A stretch of 30,800 bases of DNA from an uncultured Lachnospiraceae bacterium (GTDB taxonomy: Bacteria > Bacillota > Clostridia > Lachnospirales > Lachnospiraceae), in the NCBI GenBank assembly GCA_948468325.1, contig CAOKHR010000002.1:1-30800 (forward strand). Reading direction: 5' to 3'. Within the stretch, counting starts at the first letter, position 1. Each line of letters opens with the position of its first letter. Position numbers and translations under genes: made by a program. The notes under the pieces were generated by a model that was not told the origin of the DNA, searched no databases, and was given only the letters and a program-made list of their open reading frames with translations. Below are positions 1 through 8,907 of this stretch, in pieces.

Positions 1-62
1 CTTTTTCTAAAACCATGAACTTTCGCTCTCTGTCTCTTTTTTGGCTGGTATGTCATTTTCAT
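1..62 (-). CDS. rpmH: 50S ribosomal protein L34, 5' part only (cut by window edge)
   Basis: Reading the minus strand from an ATG at 62, the first 20 codons give MKMTYQPKKRQRAKVHGFRK, the highly conserved start of bacterial ribosomal protein L34. A GAGGAGG ribosome binding site lies at 78-72, nine bases before the start. L34 is a small, very basic protein of the large ribosomal subunit. The gene runs off the left edge, so only the start is visible. Divergent rpmH next to dnaA is the standard Firmicutes origin arrangement, in which rnpA and yidC normally follow rpmH. Confidence 0.93.
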   Translation of the reverse strand, partial: MKMTYQPKKRQRAKVHGFRK

Positions 63-100
63 ATCTGCCCACCTCCTCTACTTTAAAAAACACCATTTCA

Positions 101-128
101 ATTATATCAAAAAAACTTCCTAAGTCAA
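101..128 (-). promoter_or_regulatory. Promoter for rpmH
   Basis: On the minus strand TTGACT (128-123) is separated by 16 bases from TATAAT (106-101), about 40 bases upstream of the rpmH start. This is a near-consensus vegetative sigma-A type promoter. It is called from sequence pattern only. Confidence 0.6.
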
Positions 129-171
129 GAAAAAAAGCTTATTTTTTCATGATTTTCTTTATTTTAAAAAG

Positions 172-255
172 TTATCCACATTTTAGTTATCCCTATTATA
201 GAAATTTTGTGGATTTCTAAAATTCATCCACAATTTGTGGATAATTCGTGGATAA
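172..255. other. oriC: oriC, upstream DnaA-box cluster (rpmH-dnaA intergenic region)
   Basis: Six 9-mers resembling the DnaA box TTATCCACA are packed into 84 bases: 172-180 (+, perfect), 187-195 (+, two mismatches), 208-216 (-, one mismatch), 224-232 (+, one mismatch), 236-244 (-, perfect) and 247-255 (-, one mismatch). The surrounding DNA is very AT-rich. Together with dnaA immediately downstream and divergent rpmH upstream, this is one half of the chromosomal origin. It is also likely the site where DnaA represses its own promoter. The rest of 1-396 holds only the rpmH start and the two promoters. Confidence 0.9.
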
Positions 256-315
256 CTCTGTCTATATCTGATTTATAATTGGATTATAACTATAAATATG
301 CCTGAAATATTTTCG

Positions 316-344
316 TTGATAAAATCCCTGAATTTTGTTATTAT
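316..344 (+). promoter_or_regulatory. Promoter for dnaA
   Basis: TTGATA (316-321) and TATTAT (339-344) are separated by 17 bases and lie about 50 bases before the dnaA start, just downstream of the DnaA-box cluster. The position suits DnaA autoregulation, which is an inference. Confidence 0.55.
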
Positions 345-396
345 AAAGAATATAGAATTTTTATGCATAAATCTATGATATTAAACGGAGAGTCCA

Positions 397-1749
397 ATGG
401 AAGCAATTTATGACAAATGGGAACAAATATTGCAGGCTGTCAAAGAAGAACATGATATATCCCAGGTTTCTTTTGATACCTGGTTAAAACCGCTGGAAAT
501 ATGTACTGTAAAAAACAATAAACTATACATTCTGGTTCCGTCTGCACAGCTTGGAGTAAAATACATAGCAAGAAAATATGAACTTCCTTTAAAAGTTGCC
601 ATTACAGAATTAACAGGTATTGAATATGAACTGGTCTTTATTTTGCCAGAGCAGGCAAAACAGCTACGCAGTTTATCTTCAAAAAAACAGGCTCATACTT
701 CCGAAACGGCAGAAAATTCTAATCTGAATCCTAATTATACCTTTGATACATTTGTTGTCGGAAGCAATAACCGCTTTGCACAGTCTGCATCGCTTGCGGT
801 AGCCGAATCTCCGGGAGAATCTTACAATCCCCTCTATATATATGGAGGGCCGGGACTTGGCAAAACACATCTGATGCATTCTATTGGCAATTTTATTTTA
901 GAACAAAACCCGGAATCGAGAGTTTTATACGTAACTTCGGAAGAATTTACCAATGAAGTGATTGAATCCATCAGAAACGGTAATGCTACTGCTATGACAA
1001 AGCTTCGTGAAAAATACCGGACAGTAGACGTACTTATGATTGATGACATACAGTTTATTATAGGAAAAGAAAGCACACAGGAAGAATTTTTCCACACATT
1101 TAATGTGCTTCACTCCTCAGGAAAGCAGATCATTCTCACATCCGATAAGCCTCCAAAAGAAATGGAGACTTTAGAAGAACGTATTCAGTCACGTTTTGAA
1201 TGGGGACTTATGGCAGATATAGGACTCCCGGACTACGAAACGCGAATGGCAATTTTAAGACGCAAAGTAGAAGCAGATGAAATGGAATTGAGTGATGAAA
1301 TTTTAAATTATATTGCAAATAACATCAAATCCAACATCAGAGAATTAGAAGGTGCATTAAATAAGCTTTTGGCATATGGCAATCTTGTTAAAACAGAAAT
1401 TACAATGGATATTGCCATAAAAGAACTTCAGAACATTATTACGCCGGACAAACCGAAAGAAATTACGCCCCAGTTAATTATTGAAGTAGTATCTGAACAT
1501 TTTCAGATTTCAATGGATCAAATGATTTCCAAAAACAGAAGCAACGATATTGCCCATCCAAGGCAGATTGCCATGTATCTTTGCAAAAATATGACAAATA
1601 TCCCCCTAAAATCCATCGGAGCATTATTGGGAGGGAGAGATCACTCTACAATTGATCATGGCATCAGAAAAATATCAGAAGAATACAGCGCCAATGAGAA
1701 TACAAGAATTTTAATTGAAACCATTAAGAAAAAAATTAACCCAAACTAG
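397..1749 (+). CDS. dnaA: Chromosomal replication initiator protein DnaA
   Basis: DnaA is the AAA+ ATPase that binds DnaA boxes, melts the origin and helps load the replicative helicase. The 450-residue product has the four expected domains. Domain I covers about residues 1-85. A short linker follows at about 86-110. The AAA+ core has Walker A GGPGLGKT at 150-157 and Walker B DVLMIDDIQ at 211-219, with the arginine in IQSRFEWGL as the likely arginine finger. The C-terminal DNA-binding domain carries the DnaA signature GGRDHSTI at 412-419. Length is normal for Firmicutes. GGAG at 387-390 sits six bases before the ATG. DnaA boxes lie on both sides of the gene, so the protein is encoded inside its own origin. 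Confidence 0.98.
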   Translation: MEAIYDKWEQILQAVKEEHDISQVSFDTWLKPLEICTVKNNKLYILVPSAQLGVKYIARKYELPLKVAITELTGIEYELVFILPEQAKQLRSLSSKKQAHTSETAENSNLNPNYTFDTFVVGSNNRFAQSASLAVAESPGESYNPLYIYGGPGLGKTHLMHSIGNFILEQNPESRVLYVTSEEFTNEVIESIRNGNATAMTKLREKYRTVDVLMIDDIQFIIGKESTQEEFFHTFNVLHSSGKQIILTSDKPPKEMETLEERIQSRFEWGLMADIGLPDYETRMAILRRKVEADEMELSDEILNYIANNIKSNIRELEGALNKLLAYGNLVKTEITMDIAIKELQNIITPDKPKEITPQLIIEVVSEHFQISMDQMISKNRSNDIAHPRQIAMYLCKNMTNIPLKSIGALLGGRDHSTIDHGIRKISEEYSANENTRILIETIKKKINPN

Positions 1750-1920
1750 TTGTCCACATAAAATCCATAGCAAATCCTTAAGTAATTAATACTTATAGAC
1801 AAGCTTATACCATCATAGAATCCTTTATTTTTAAGGATTCTATGAGTTTTAAACTTATACACACCCCTTATTACTACTACTATGAAATATCATTATACTT
1901 TAATATATATGTTTTCCCGA
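1750..1920 (+). other. oriC: oriC, downstream half: DnaA boxes, DnaA-trios and AT-rich unwinding region
   Basis: The dnaA-dnaN gap holds TTGTCCACA at 1750-1758 (one mismatch) and TTATACACA at 1855-1863 (fits TTATNCACA). The second box is followed directly by CCCC (1864-1867) and five in-phase triplets TTA TTA CTA CTA CTA (1868-1882). Very AT-rich DNA follows (1883-1915). This matches the basal unwinding system described for B. subtilis, where a DnaA box, a GC spacer and DnaA-trios (3'-GAT or AAT on the opposite strand) mark the strand-opening site. A weaker 9-mer TTATAGACA lies at 1793-1801. Confidence 0.8.
1814..1844 (+). terminator. Perfect 12-bp hairpin after dnaA
   Basis: CATAGAATCCTT (1814-1825) and AAGGATTCTATG (1833-1844) form a perfect 12-bp stem with a 7-base loop, 64 bases after the dnaA stop. 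The tail is AGTTTT rather than a long U-run, so it may be a weak terminator of dnaA or a structural part of the origin. Its right arm contains an ATG in frame with dnaN, which is not the real start of that gene. Confidence 0.55.
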
Positions 1921-1937
1921 AAGGAGTTGTACGCGAT

Positions 1938-3050
1938 ATGAAACTGGTATGCTCGAAATCAAATCTTTTAAAAGGTGTTAATATAGTTTCAAAAGCAGTT
2001 CCGGTACGTACTACAATGGCTATTCTGGAATGTATCTTGATTGATGCATCTATAGATGAAATCAAACTGACTGCAAATGATATGGAACTTGGAATAGAAA
2101 CTATTATTGACGGAGATATATTAGAACCCGGTATCATTGCTTTAGATGCAAGGATTTTTTCAGAAATTATACGTAAGCTTCCTGACAGTGAAGTTACAAT
2201 TGAAACGGACAGTTCTTTTAAAACACTCATCACATGTGAAAAAGCAAAATTTAACATTATAGGTAAATCAGGAGAAGATTTTTCTTATTTACCCGAAGTA
2301 GAAAGAAAAGATTCTATCTGTATGTCCCAGTTTACTTTAAAAGAAGCCATTCACCAGACAATATTTTCAATTGCAGACAATGAAAATAATAAGATTATGT
2401 CAGGTGAACTGTTTGAAATAAATGAAAATCAGTTTAAAATTGCATCTTTAGACGGTCATCGTATATCTATCCGCAATATAGAGCTGAAAGAGAATTATGA
2501 ATACAAAAAAGTCATCGTTCCGGGAAAAGCTTTAAATGAAATCAGCAAGATTTTACCGGGATCATCCGAAGATGACGTTACATTGTTTATTACCGATAAC
2601 CATATTATTTTTGAATTTGAGCGTACAACTGTTGTATCCAGACTGATTGAGGGAGAGTATTTCAAAATCGAACAGATGCTTTCCTCTGATTATGAGACTA
2701 AAATCCGCATAAACAAAAAAGATTTATTAGACTGTATTGACCGTGCTTCTCTTTTAATCAAAGAAGGAGACAAAAAGCCTATTATTATGAATATTACAGA
2801 TACTTCAATGGAACTTAAAATAAATTCGTTCATAGGATCTATGAATGAAGAAATTGACATTGAAAAAGAAGGAAAAGATATTTTAATTGGGTTTAATCCC
2901 AAATTTTATATTGATGCCCTTCGTGTGATTGATGAAGAAGAAATAACGATTTATATGGTAAACCCAAAAGCTCCATGTTTTATCAAAGACGAAGGAGAGA
3001 GTTATGTTTACCTGATTCTTCCGGTAAATTTTAATGTTTCAGCATATTAA
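1938..3050 (+). CDS. dnaN: DNA polymerase III beta subunit (sliding clamp)
   Basis: DnaN forms the ring-shaped dimer that tethers the replicative polymerase to DNA. The 370-residue protein starts MKLVCSKSNLLKGVNIVSKA and ends in LPVNF, both typical of the clamp family. It has the expected length for three clamp folds. The start at 1938 is chosen because AAGGAG lies at 1921-1926, twelve bases upstream, and because the family begins here. The longer in-frame extension back to 1842 would be read through the DnaA-trio region and the hairpin and encodes a non-family Tyr-rich stretch. The gene is followed by yaaA after 27 bases, consistent with an operon. Confidence 0.97.
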   Translation: MKLVCSKSNLLKGVNIVSKAVPVRTTMAILECILIDASIDEIKLTANDMELGIETIIDGDILEPGIIALDARIFSEIIRKLPDSEVTIETDSSFKTLITCEKAKFNIIGKSGEDFSYLPEVERKDSICMSQFTLKEAIHQTIFSIADNENNKIMSGELFEINENQFKIASLDGHRISIRNIELKENYEYKKVIVPGKALNEISKILPGSSEDDVTLFITDNHIIFEFERTTVVSRLIEGEYFKIEQMLSSDYETKIRINKKDLLDCIDRASLLIKEGDKKPIIMNITDTSMELKINSFIGSMNEEIDIEKEGKDILIGFNPKFYIDALRVIDEEEITIYMVNPKAPCFIKDEGESYVYLILPVNFNVSAY

Positions 3051-3077
3051 CAAGTATAAAGTAAATGAGGCATAATT

Positions 3078-3290
3078 ATGGATATTAAAATACGTGACGG
3101 AGAAGATTTTATCCGTCTTGGACAGGCTCTTAAAAAATCAGGAATTACAGGTTCCGGCTCAGATGCCAAAATGATAATTCAAGACGGAATGGTTTTGGTA
3201 AACGGAGAAACAGAACAGCGCAGAGGGAGAAAACTCTATCCAAATGATACAATATCTTTTGAGGGAGAGACGTTTAATATAGTCAAATGA
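3078..3290 (+). CDS. yaaA: S4-domain RNA-binding protein YaaA
   Basis: This 70-residue protein is almost entirely an S4-type RNA-binding fold. The signature is GSDAKMIIQDGMVLVNGE followed by RRGRKLYPND. Members of this family sit between dnaN and recF in most Firmicutes, and the B. subtilis homologue has been linked to ribosome assembly; that role is not visible in the sequence. GAGG lies at 3067-3070. The stop overlaps the recF start (ATGA, 3287-3290), so the two are probably translationally coupled. Confidence 0.93.
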   Translation: MDIKIRDGEDFIRLGQALKKSGITGSGSDAKMIIQDGMVLVNGETEQRRGRKLYPNDTISFEGETFNIVK

Positions 3291-4369
3291 TTGTAAAATC
3301 ACTGGAATTAAATTACTTTCGTAATTATAAAACCCTTATTATTGATTTTGATAAAGGGACAAATATTATATACGGAAATAATGCGCAGGGTAAAACAAAT
3401 ATTTTAGAAGCAATTTATTTAAGTGGAACGACAAAATCACACAAAGGAAGTAAAGACAGGGATATGATCCGGTTCGGCTCGGATGAATCCCACATACGTA
3501 TTTTTATTGAAAGACAGGCAAAGCAATTTCAAATCGATATACATCTGAAAAAAAACCGCTCTAAAGGTATTGCTATTAACCAAATTCCCATCAGGAAAGC
3601 AAGTGAATTGTTTGGAATTTTGAATATCGTTTTTTTCTCTCCAGAGGATCTGAATATAATTAAAAACGGTCCTTTGGAGAGGAGACGCTTCATGGATATG
3701 GAACTCTGCCAGCTGGATAAAATTTATCTGGATTATCTGGCAAAGTACAACAAAGTTTTAAATCACAGAAATAAGCTTTTAAAAGATATATATTATCATC
3801 CTGATTTAAAAGATACCCTATGTGTATGGGATATTCAGCTGATGGAATACGGCAGAAAAATTATAGAAAGAAGAAATATATTTGTCAGCCAGTTAAATGA
3901 AATCGTATCCAAAATACATTACAATATTACCGGAGGAAAGGAAGAAATATTTTTATCTTATGAACCGAGTGTAAAGGAAGATTTTTATGAGCAGGAATTA
4001 AAAAGAGTATATGAAAAAGATTTGAAATACGGACAGACTACAATCGGTCCCCACAGAGACGATATGTCTTTTTTGATTCAGGGAATTGATATACGCAAAT
4101 TCGGCTCACAGGGCCAGCAGCGTACATCGGCATTGTCTTTGAAACTTTCAGAAATTGAACTGGTGAAAAAAGTTACAAATGAGACACCTGTTCTATTACT
4201 GGATGATGTATTATCGGAATTGGACAGCAGCCGGCAGAATTATCTGCTGGATAATTTAAAAAATACCCAGACAATCATAACATGTACAGGATTAGATGAA
4301 TTTATACGCAATCGTTTTCATATTAATCGTGTTTTTGAAGTAATTGACGGAGAAGTTTTCCATAAGTAG
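3287..4369 (+). CDS. recF: DNA replication and repair protein RecF
   Basis: RecF is an SMC-like ATPase that helps load RecA at single-strand gaps. The 360-residue protein has the Walker A motif GNNAQGKT at residues 30-37, the ABC-type signature FGSQGQQRTSALSLKLSE near residue 270-287, and Walker B VLLLDDVLSELD shortly after. Length and motif order match the family. It overlaps the end of yaaA by four bases. It ends 22 bases before the gyrB start, whose ribosome binding site lies just after the recF stop. Confidence 0.96.
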   Translation: MIVKSLELNYFRNYKTLIIDFDKGTNIIYGNNAQGKTNILEAIYLSGTTKSHKGSKDRDMIRFGSDESHIRIFIERQAKQFQIDIHLKKNRSKGIAINQIPIRKASELFGILNIVFFSPEDLNIIKNGPLERRRFMDMELCQLDKIYLDYLAKYNKVLNHRNKLLKDIYYHPDLKDTLCVWDIQLMEYGRKIIERRNIFVSQLNEIVSKIHYNITGGKEEIFLSYEPSVKEDFYEQELKRVYEKDLKYGQTTIGPHRDDMSFLIQGIDIRKFGSQGQQRTSALSLKLSEIELVKKVTNETPVLLLDDVLSELDSSRQNYLLDNLKNTQTIITCTGLDEFIRNRFHINRVFEVIDGEVFHK

Positions 4370-4391
4370 AAGCATCATGATAGGAGGAAAT

Positions 4392-6308
4392 ATGAGTACT
4401 GAATACGGAGCAGACCAGATACAGATTTTAGAGGGGCTTGAGGCAGTGCGCAAAAGGCCCGGTATGTATATTGGAAGTACCTCTGCAAGAGGGCTTCATC
4501 ATCTTGTATATGAGATTGTGGATAATTCTGTAGATGAAGCGCTTGCCGGATACTGTAAGAGTATTACAGTAACTGTTAATAAAGATAATTCTATTACTGT
4601 TATAGATGACGGCCGCGGAATCCCGGTCGGAATAAATCATAAGTCAGGACTGACCGGAGTAGAAGTCGTATTTACAATACTCCATGCCGGCGGTAAATTC
4701 GGCGGCGGAGGTTACAAAGTATCCGGTGGTCTGCATGGCGTAGGAGCATCTGTAGTAAATGCACTCTCTACCTGGCTGGAAGTGGAGATTTACAACGACG
4801 GAAAAATATATAAGCAGCGTTTTGAGAAAGGAAAGACAATATATCCGTTAAAAGTTGCCGGTGATTGTCCTCCTGAAAAAACAGGGACAAAAGTTATGTT
4901 TCTCCCTGATGATACAATATTTGAAGAAACGGTTTTTGATTATGATACATTAAAACAAAGGCTTAGAGAAACTGCTTTTCTGACAAAAGATTTAAAAATT
5001 ATTTTAATAGATGAACGGGAAGAAACGGCTGTAAAAAAAGTATTTCATTATGCCGGAGGCATTAAAGAATTTGTAGAATACCTCAATAAAAGCAAGGAAT
5101 TTTTATATCCGGAAATTATTTACTGTGAAGGTCAGAGAGACGGCGTATATGTAGAAGTTGCAATGCAGCATAATGACTCGTTTAATGATACAACATTCAG
5201 TTTTGTAAATAATATTATTACACCGGAAGGCGGAACGCATCTGGCAGGATTTCGAAATGCAATGACAAAGACTTTTAACCAGTATGCGAAAGCCAACAAA
5301 ATTATTAAAGAAACAGATAATGCCCTGACCGGAGATGATATAAGAGAAGGACTTACGGCTATTATCAGCGTAAAAATTGAAGAACCTCAGTTTGAGGGAC
5401 AGACGAAGCAAAAACTTGGCAACAGTGAGGCGAGAGGAGCTGTGGACAGTGTCGTAAGCGAACAGCTTACTTATTTCTTAGAGCAGAATCCGTCTGTTGC
5501 AAAAACAATCTGTGAAAAATCTCTTTTAGCCCAGAGGGCAAGGGAAGCAGCAAGAAAGGCAAGAGACCTTACCAGAAGAAAAACTGCTCTGGAAGGAACA
5601 TCGTTACCGGGAAAGCTTGCGGATTGTTCCGATAAAGATCCGAAAAACTGTGAAATTTATATTGTTGAGGGAGATTCTGCGGGAGGCTCTGCAAAAACAG
5701 CCAGGAGTCGCGCAACGCAGGCTATACTTCCTCTAAGGGGGAAAATTTTAAACGTAGAAAAAGCAAGGCTTGACAAAATATATGGCAATGCGGAAATTAA
5801 AGCTATGATTACCGCGTTCGGTACAGGAATACATGAGGACTTTGACATTACAAAGCTAAGGTACCATAAGATTATTATTATGACTGATGCCGATGTAGAC
5901 GGAGCCCATATCAGTACGCTGCTTTTGACATTTATTTACAGGTTTATGCCGGAACTTATCAAACAGGGATATGTCTATCTGGCTCAGCCGCCTCTCTATA
6001 AAATTGAGAAAAATAAAAAAATATGGTATGCGTACAGCGATGAGGAACTGAATAAAATTTTACTTGATATAGGCCGTGATAATAACAATAAAATTCAGCG
6101 TTATAAAGGACTTGGCGAGATGGATGCAGATCAGCTCTGGGAAACTACGATGGATCCGGAAAAAAGAATTTTGCGCAGAGTAGTCATAGATGAAGAGCTT
6201 TCTTCCGAAATAGACGTAACTTTTACCACTCTGATGGGGGACAAAGTAGAGCCGAGACGGGAATTTATAGAAGCAAATGCAAAATACGTTCAAAATTTGG
6301 ACGTATAG
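4392..6308 (+). CDS. gyrB: DNA gyrase subunit B
   Basis: GyrB supplies the ATPase that drives negative supercoiling by gyrase. The 638-residue product has the GHKL ATPase motifs: RPGMYIGST at 22-30, the Asn-bearing helix EIVDNSVDEALAG at 41-53, DDGRGIP at 72-78 and GGLHGVGAS at 112-120. The TOPRIM metal-binding motifs are EGDSAGGS (426-433) and DADVDG (499-504), with QRYKGLGEM at 569-577. Start 4392 follows AGGAGG at 4382-4387. An in-frame ATG at 4344 lies inside recF and adds 16 residues foreign to the family, so it is not used. gyrA follows after 16 bases. Confidence 0.98.
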   Translation: MSTEYGADQIQILEGLEAVRKRPGMYIGSTSARGLHHLVYEIVDNSVDEALAGYCKSITVTVNKDNSITVIDDGRGIPVGINHKSGLTGVEVVFTILHAGGKFGGGGYKVSGGLHGVGASVVNALSTWLEVEIYNDGKIYKQRFEKGKTIYPLKVAGDCPPEKTGTKVMFLPDDTIFEETVFDYDTLKQRLRETAFLTKDLKIILIDEREETAVKKVFHYAGGIKEFVEYLNKSKEFLYPEIIYCEGQRDGVYVEVAMQHNDSFNDTTFSFVNNIITPEGGTHLAGFRNAMTKTFNQYAKANKIIKETDNALTGDDIREGLTAIISVKIEEPQFEGQTKQKLGNSEARGAVDSVVSEQLTYFLEQNPSVAKTICEKSLLAQRAREAARKARDLTRRKTALEGTSLPGKLADCSDKDPKNCEIYIVEGDSAGGSAKTARSRATQAILPLRGKILNVEKARLDKIYGNAEIKAMITAFGTGIHEDFDITKLRYHKIIIMTDADVDGAHISTLLLTFIYRFMPELIKQGYVYLAQPPLYKIEKNKKIWYAYSDEELNKILLDIGRDNNNKIQRYKGLGEMDADQLWETTMDPEKRILRRVVIDEELSSEIDVTFTTLMGDKVEPRREFIEANAKYVQNLDV

Positions 6309-6324
6309 GAGGAATAGAACATAA

Positions 6325-8820
6325 ATGGATGATAAAATTTTTGATCAGATACATGATGTAGATCTGAAAAAGACAATGGAAACGTCCTATATTGATTATG
6401 CTATGAGTGTAATTGCATCCAGAGCGCTGCCTGATGTAAGGGATGGTTTAAAACCCGTACAGCGGAGGGTTTTATATTCCATGATAGAATTAAATAACGG
6501 ACCTGACAAGCCGCACAGAAAATGTGCACGTATTGTCGGAGATACCATGGGTAAGTATCATCCCCACGGAGACAGTTCGATTTACGGAGCGCTTGTCAAT
6601 ATGGCACAGGAATGGTCTACCCGCTACCCGCTTGTAGACGGACATGGAAATTTTGGTTCGGTAGACGGTGACGGCGCTGCCGCTATGCGTTATACGGAAG
6701 CACGCTTAAGTAAAATTTCCATGGAAATGCTTGCTGACATAAATAAAGATACTGTTGATTTTATGCCGAACTTCGACGAGACGGAAAAAGAACCTTCCGT
6801 GCTCCCTTCCAGATATCCGAATCTTTTGGTAAACGGAACTTCGGGAATAGCGGTAGGAATGGCAACTAATATACCACCGCACAATTTAAGGGAAGTCATT
6901 GCTGCTGTCGTAAAAATTATTGATAATCAGGTGATTGAAAACAGGGAAACAACGATAGAAGAAATTTTACAAGTTGTAAAAGGTCCCGATTTCCCAACCG
7001 GGGGTACAATACTTGGGAATGCGGGAATTGAGCAGGCATACCGTACCGGAAGAGGAAAAATCCGTGTTCGTGCCGTAACAGATATTGAAGCTATGCCAAA
7101 CGGCAAAAGCCGTATTGTTGTAACAGAGCTTCCGTTTATGGTAAATAAAGCAAGATTAATTGAAAAGATTGCGGATCTTGTTCGTAACAAAAAGATTGAC
7201 GGAATTACGGATTTAAGAGATGAATCAAACCGTCAGGGTATGCGGATTTGTATTGAACTCAGACGAGATGTAAGTGCTAATATTATTTTAAACCAGCTGT
7301 TTAAGCATACGCAGCTTCAGGATACTTTTGGAGTTATTATGATTGCCCTTGTAGGAAATGAACCAAAAGTACTGAATTTGTATCAGATGCTGGATTATTA
7401 CCTTACCCATCAGAAAGATGTAGTAACAAGAAGAACAAAGTATGATTTAAACAAAGCAGAAGAACGTGCCCATATTTTAGAAGGACTTCTTATTGCTTTG
7501 GACAATATAGATGAAGTAATTTCTATTATCCGCGGAAGCCACAGTACAGCTGAAGCAAAAGAAAAGTTAAAGGAACGTTTTGCCCTTTCCGAAGCACAGG
7601 CACAGGCAATCGTAGATATGCGTCTGCGTGCCCTTACCGGTCTGGAAAGAGAAAAAATCGAAGCAGAATATGCAGAATTGATGGAAAAGATTACTGAATT
7701 AAAAGCAATTCTGGCAGATGAGAAGAAACTTCTGGGTGTAATAAAAGAAGAGATTATGCTTATTTCTGACAAATACGGAGATGACAGAAGAACATCTATC
7801 GGTTTCGATGAGTATGATATTTCCATGGAAGATATGATTCCAAAGACCAATGCCATAATATGTATGACAAAACTTGGATATGTCAAACGTATGAGTATTG
7901 ACAATTTCAGAAGTCAGCACAGAGGCGGCCGCGGAATAAAAGGCATGGAGACAATTGAAGATGATTATATCGAAGAGCTTTTGATGACAACCACACACCA
8001 TTATCTGATGTTTTTTACGAATAACGGAAAGGTTTACCGTCTAAAAGCATATGAGATTCCAGAGGCTTCCCGAACGGCAAGAGGAACGGCAATTATCAAT
8101 TTGCTGCAGCTTCAGCCGGGAGAAAAGATAACGGCTGTGATTCCTATCAGTGAATATCAGGAAGGTAATTATCTGTTTATGGCAACAAAAAAAGGAATTG
8201 TCAAGAAAACGCATATCCGCGAATATGCGAATATACGTAAAACAGGACTTTCAGCGATTCATTTAAGGGAAGATGATGAATTAATTGAAGTAAAGAAAAC
8301 AGATAATGAGAAAGATATTATTTTAGTAACCAGATATGGACAGTGTATTCGTTTTCATGAGACTGATGTCAGAAGTACGGGGCGCAATTCTATGGGCGTC
8401 ATCGGAATGAACCTTGCAGACAGGGATGAAGTCATTGGAATGCAGCTCAATACGCAGGGTGAATACCTTTTAATTGCTTCTGAAAAAGGCCTGGGAAAAC
8501 TTACAAAAATGGATGAATTTTCTTCTCAGAACAGGGGAGGAAAAGGTGTAAAATGTTATAAGATTACGGAAAAAACGGGATATATAATTGGAATTAAAGC
8601 TGTAAATAATGATAATGAAATTATGATCATAACAACAGAAGGAATTATAATCCGCATAAAAGTAGACGGAATTTCCGTTTTAGGCCGTGTAACGTCTGGT
8701 GTAAAATTAATAAATATGGATGAAGATGTGATGATTGCCAGCATTGCAAAAGTAAGGGAAGATAAGAGTCTGATGGAAGAAATTGATTATGCAGATGAAG
8801 AGGATAAATCACAGATGTAA
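6325..8820 (+). CDS. gyrA: DNA gyrase subunit A
   Basis: GyrA carries the DNA-cleaving and religating tyrosine of gyrase and wraps DNA with its C-terminal beta-pinwheel. In this 831-residue protein the catalytic tyrosine is Tyr123 in AAAMRYTEARLSK. The quinolone-binding helix reads HGDSSIYGALVNMAQEW. Ser84 aligns with E. coli Ser83, but Gly88 stands where many species have Asp or Glu. A GyrA-box-like motif QHRGGRGIKGM opens the C-terminal domain, and QNRGGKG recurs later. The C-terminus is acidic. AGGAGG at 6307-6312 precedes the ATG. A terminator follows directly at 8829-8853. Confidence 0.98.
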   Translation: MDDKIFDQIHDVDLKKTMETSYIDYAMSVIASRALPDVRDGLKPVQRRVLYSMIELNNGPDKPHRKCARIVGDTMGKYHPHGDSSIYGALVNMAQEWSTRYPLVDGHGNFGSVDGDGAAAMRYTEARLSKISMEMLADINKDTVDFMPNFDETEKEPSVLPSRYPNLLVNGTSGIAVGMATNIPPHNLREVIAAVVKIIDNQVIENRETTIEEILQVVKGPDFPTGGTILGNAGIEQAYRTGRGKIRVRAVTDIEAMPNGKSRIVVTELPFMVNKARLIEKIADLVRNKKIDGITDLRDESNRQGMRICIELRRDVSANIILNQLFKHTQLQDTFGVIMIALVGNEPKVLNLYQMLDYYLTHQKDVVTRRTKYDLNKAEERAHILEGLLIALDNIDEVISIIRGSHSTAEAKEKLKERFALSEAQAQAIVDMRLRALTGLEREKIEAEYAELMEKITELKAILADEKKLLGVIKEEIMLISDKYGDDRRTSIGFDEYDISMEDMIPKTNAIICMTKLGYVKRMSIDNFRSQHRGGRGIKGMETIEDDYIEELLMTTTHHYLMFFTNNGKVYRLKAYEIPEASRTARGTAIINLLQLQPGEKITAVIPISEYQEGNYLFMATKKGIVKKTHIREYANIRKTGLSAIHLREDDELIEVKKTDNEKDIILVTRYGQCIRFHETDVRSTGRNSMGVIGMNLADRDEVIGMQLNTQGEYLLIASEKGLGKLTKMDEFSSQNRGGKGVKCYKITEKTGYIIGIKAVNNDNEIMIITTEGIIIRIKVDGISVLGRVTSGVKLINMDEDVMIASIAKVREDKSLMEEIDYADEEDKSQM

Positions 8821-8828
8821 TAGAAATT

Positions 8829-8853
8829 GGGCTGTTATGACACAGCCCTTTTT
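8829..8853 (+). terminator. Rho-independent terminator after gyrA
   Basis: GGGCTGT (8829-8835) pairs with ACAGCCC (8842-8848) around a 6-base loop, followed by TTTTT (8849-8853). It sits eight bases after the gyrA stop and probably ends the dnaA-gyrA block. Confidence 0.85.
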
Positions 8854-8907
8854 ATGCGCAGGCCCGTGCAGAGGAATAAAGAAAAAAGAAAAGAAGAGGA
8901 ATTATTT

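Noticed and set aside
1842..1937. Longer dnaN start at 1842
   Set aside because: The stretch overlaps the hairpin and DnaA-trios, encodes residues unlike the clamp family, and has no ribosome binding site; 1938 has AAGGAG.
8827..8907. In-frame extension of the fumarase alpha gene into the gyrA terminator
   Set aside because: The sequence is a terminator hairpin and Arg/Lys-rich leader, not fumarase; the family start is at 8908.
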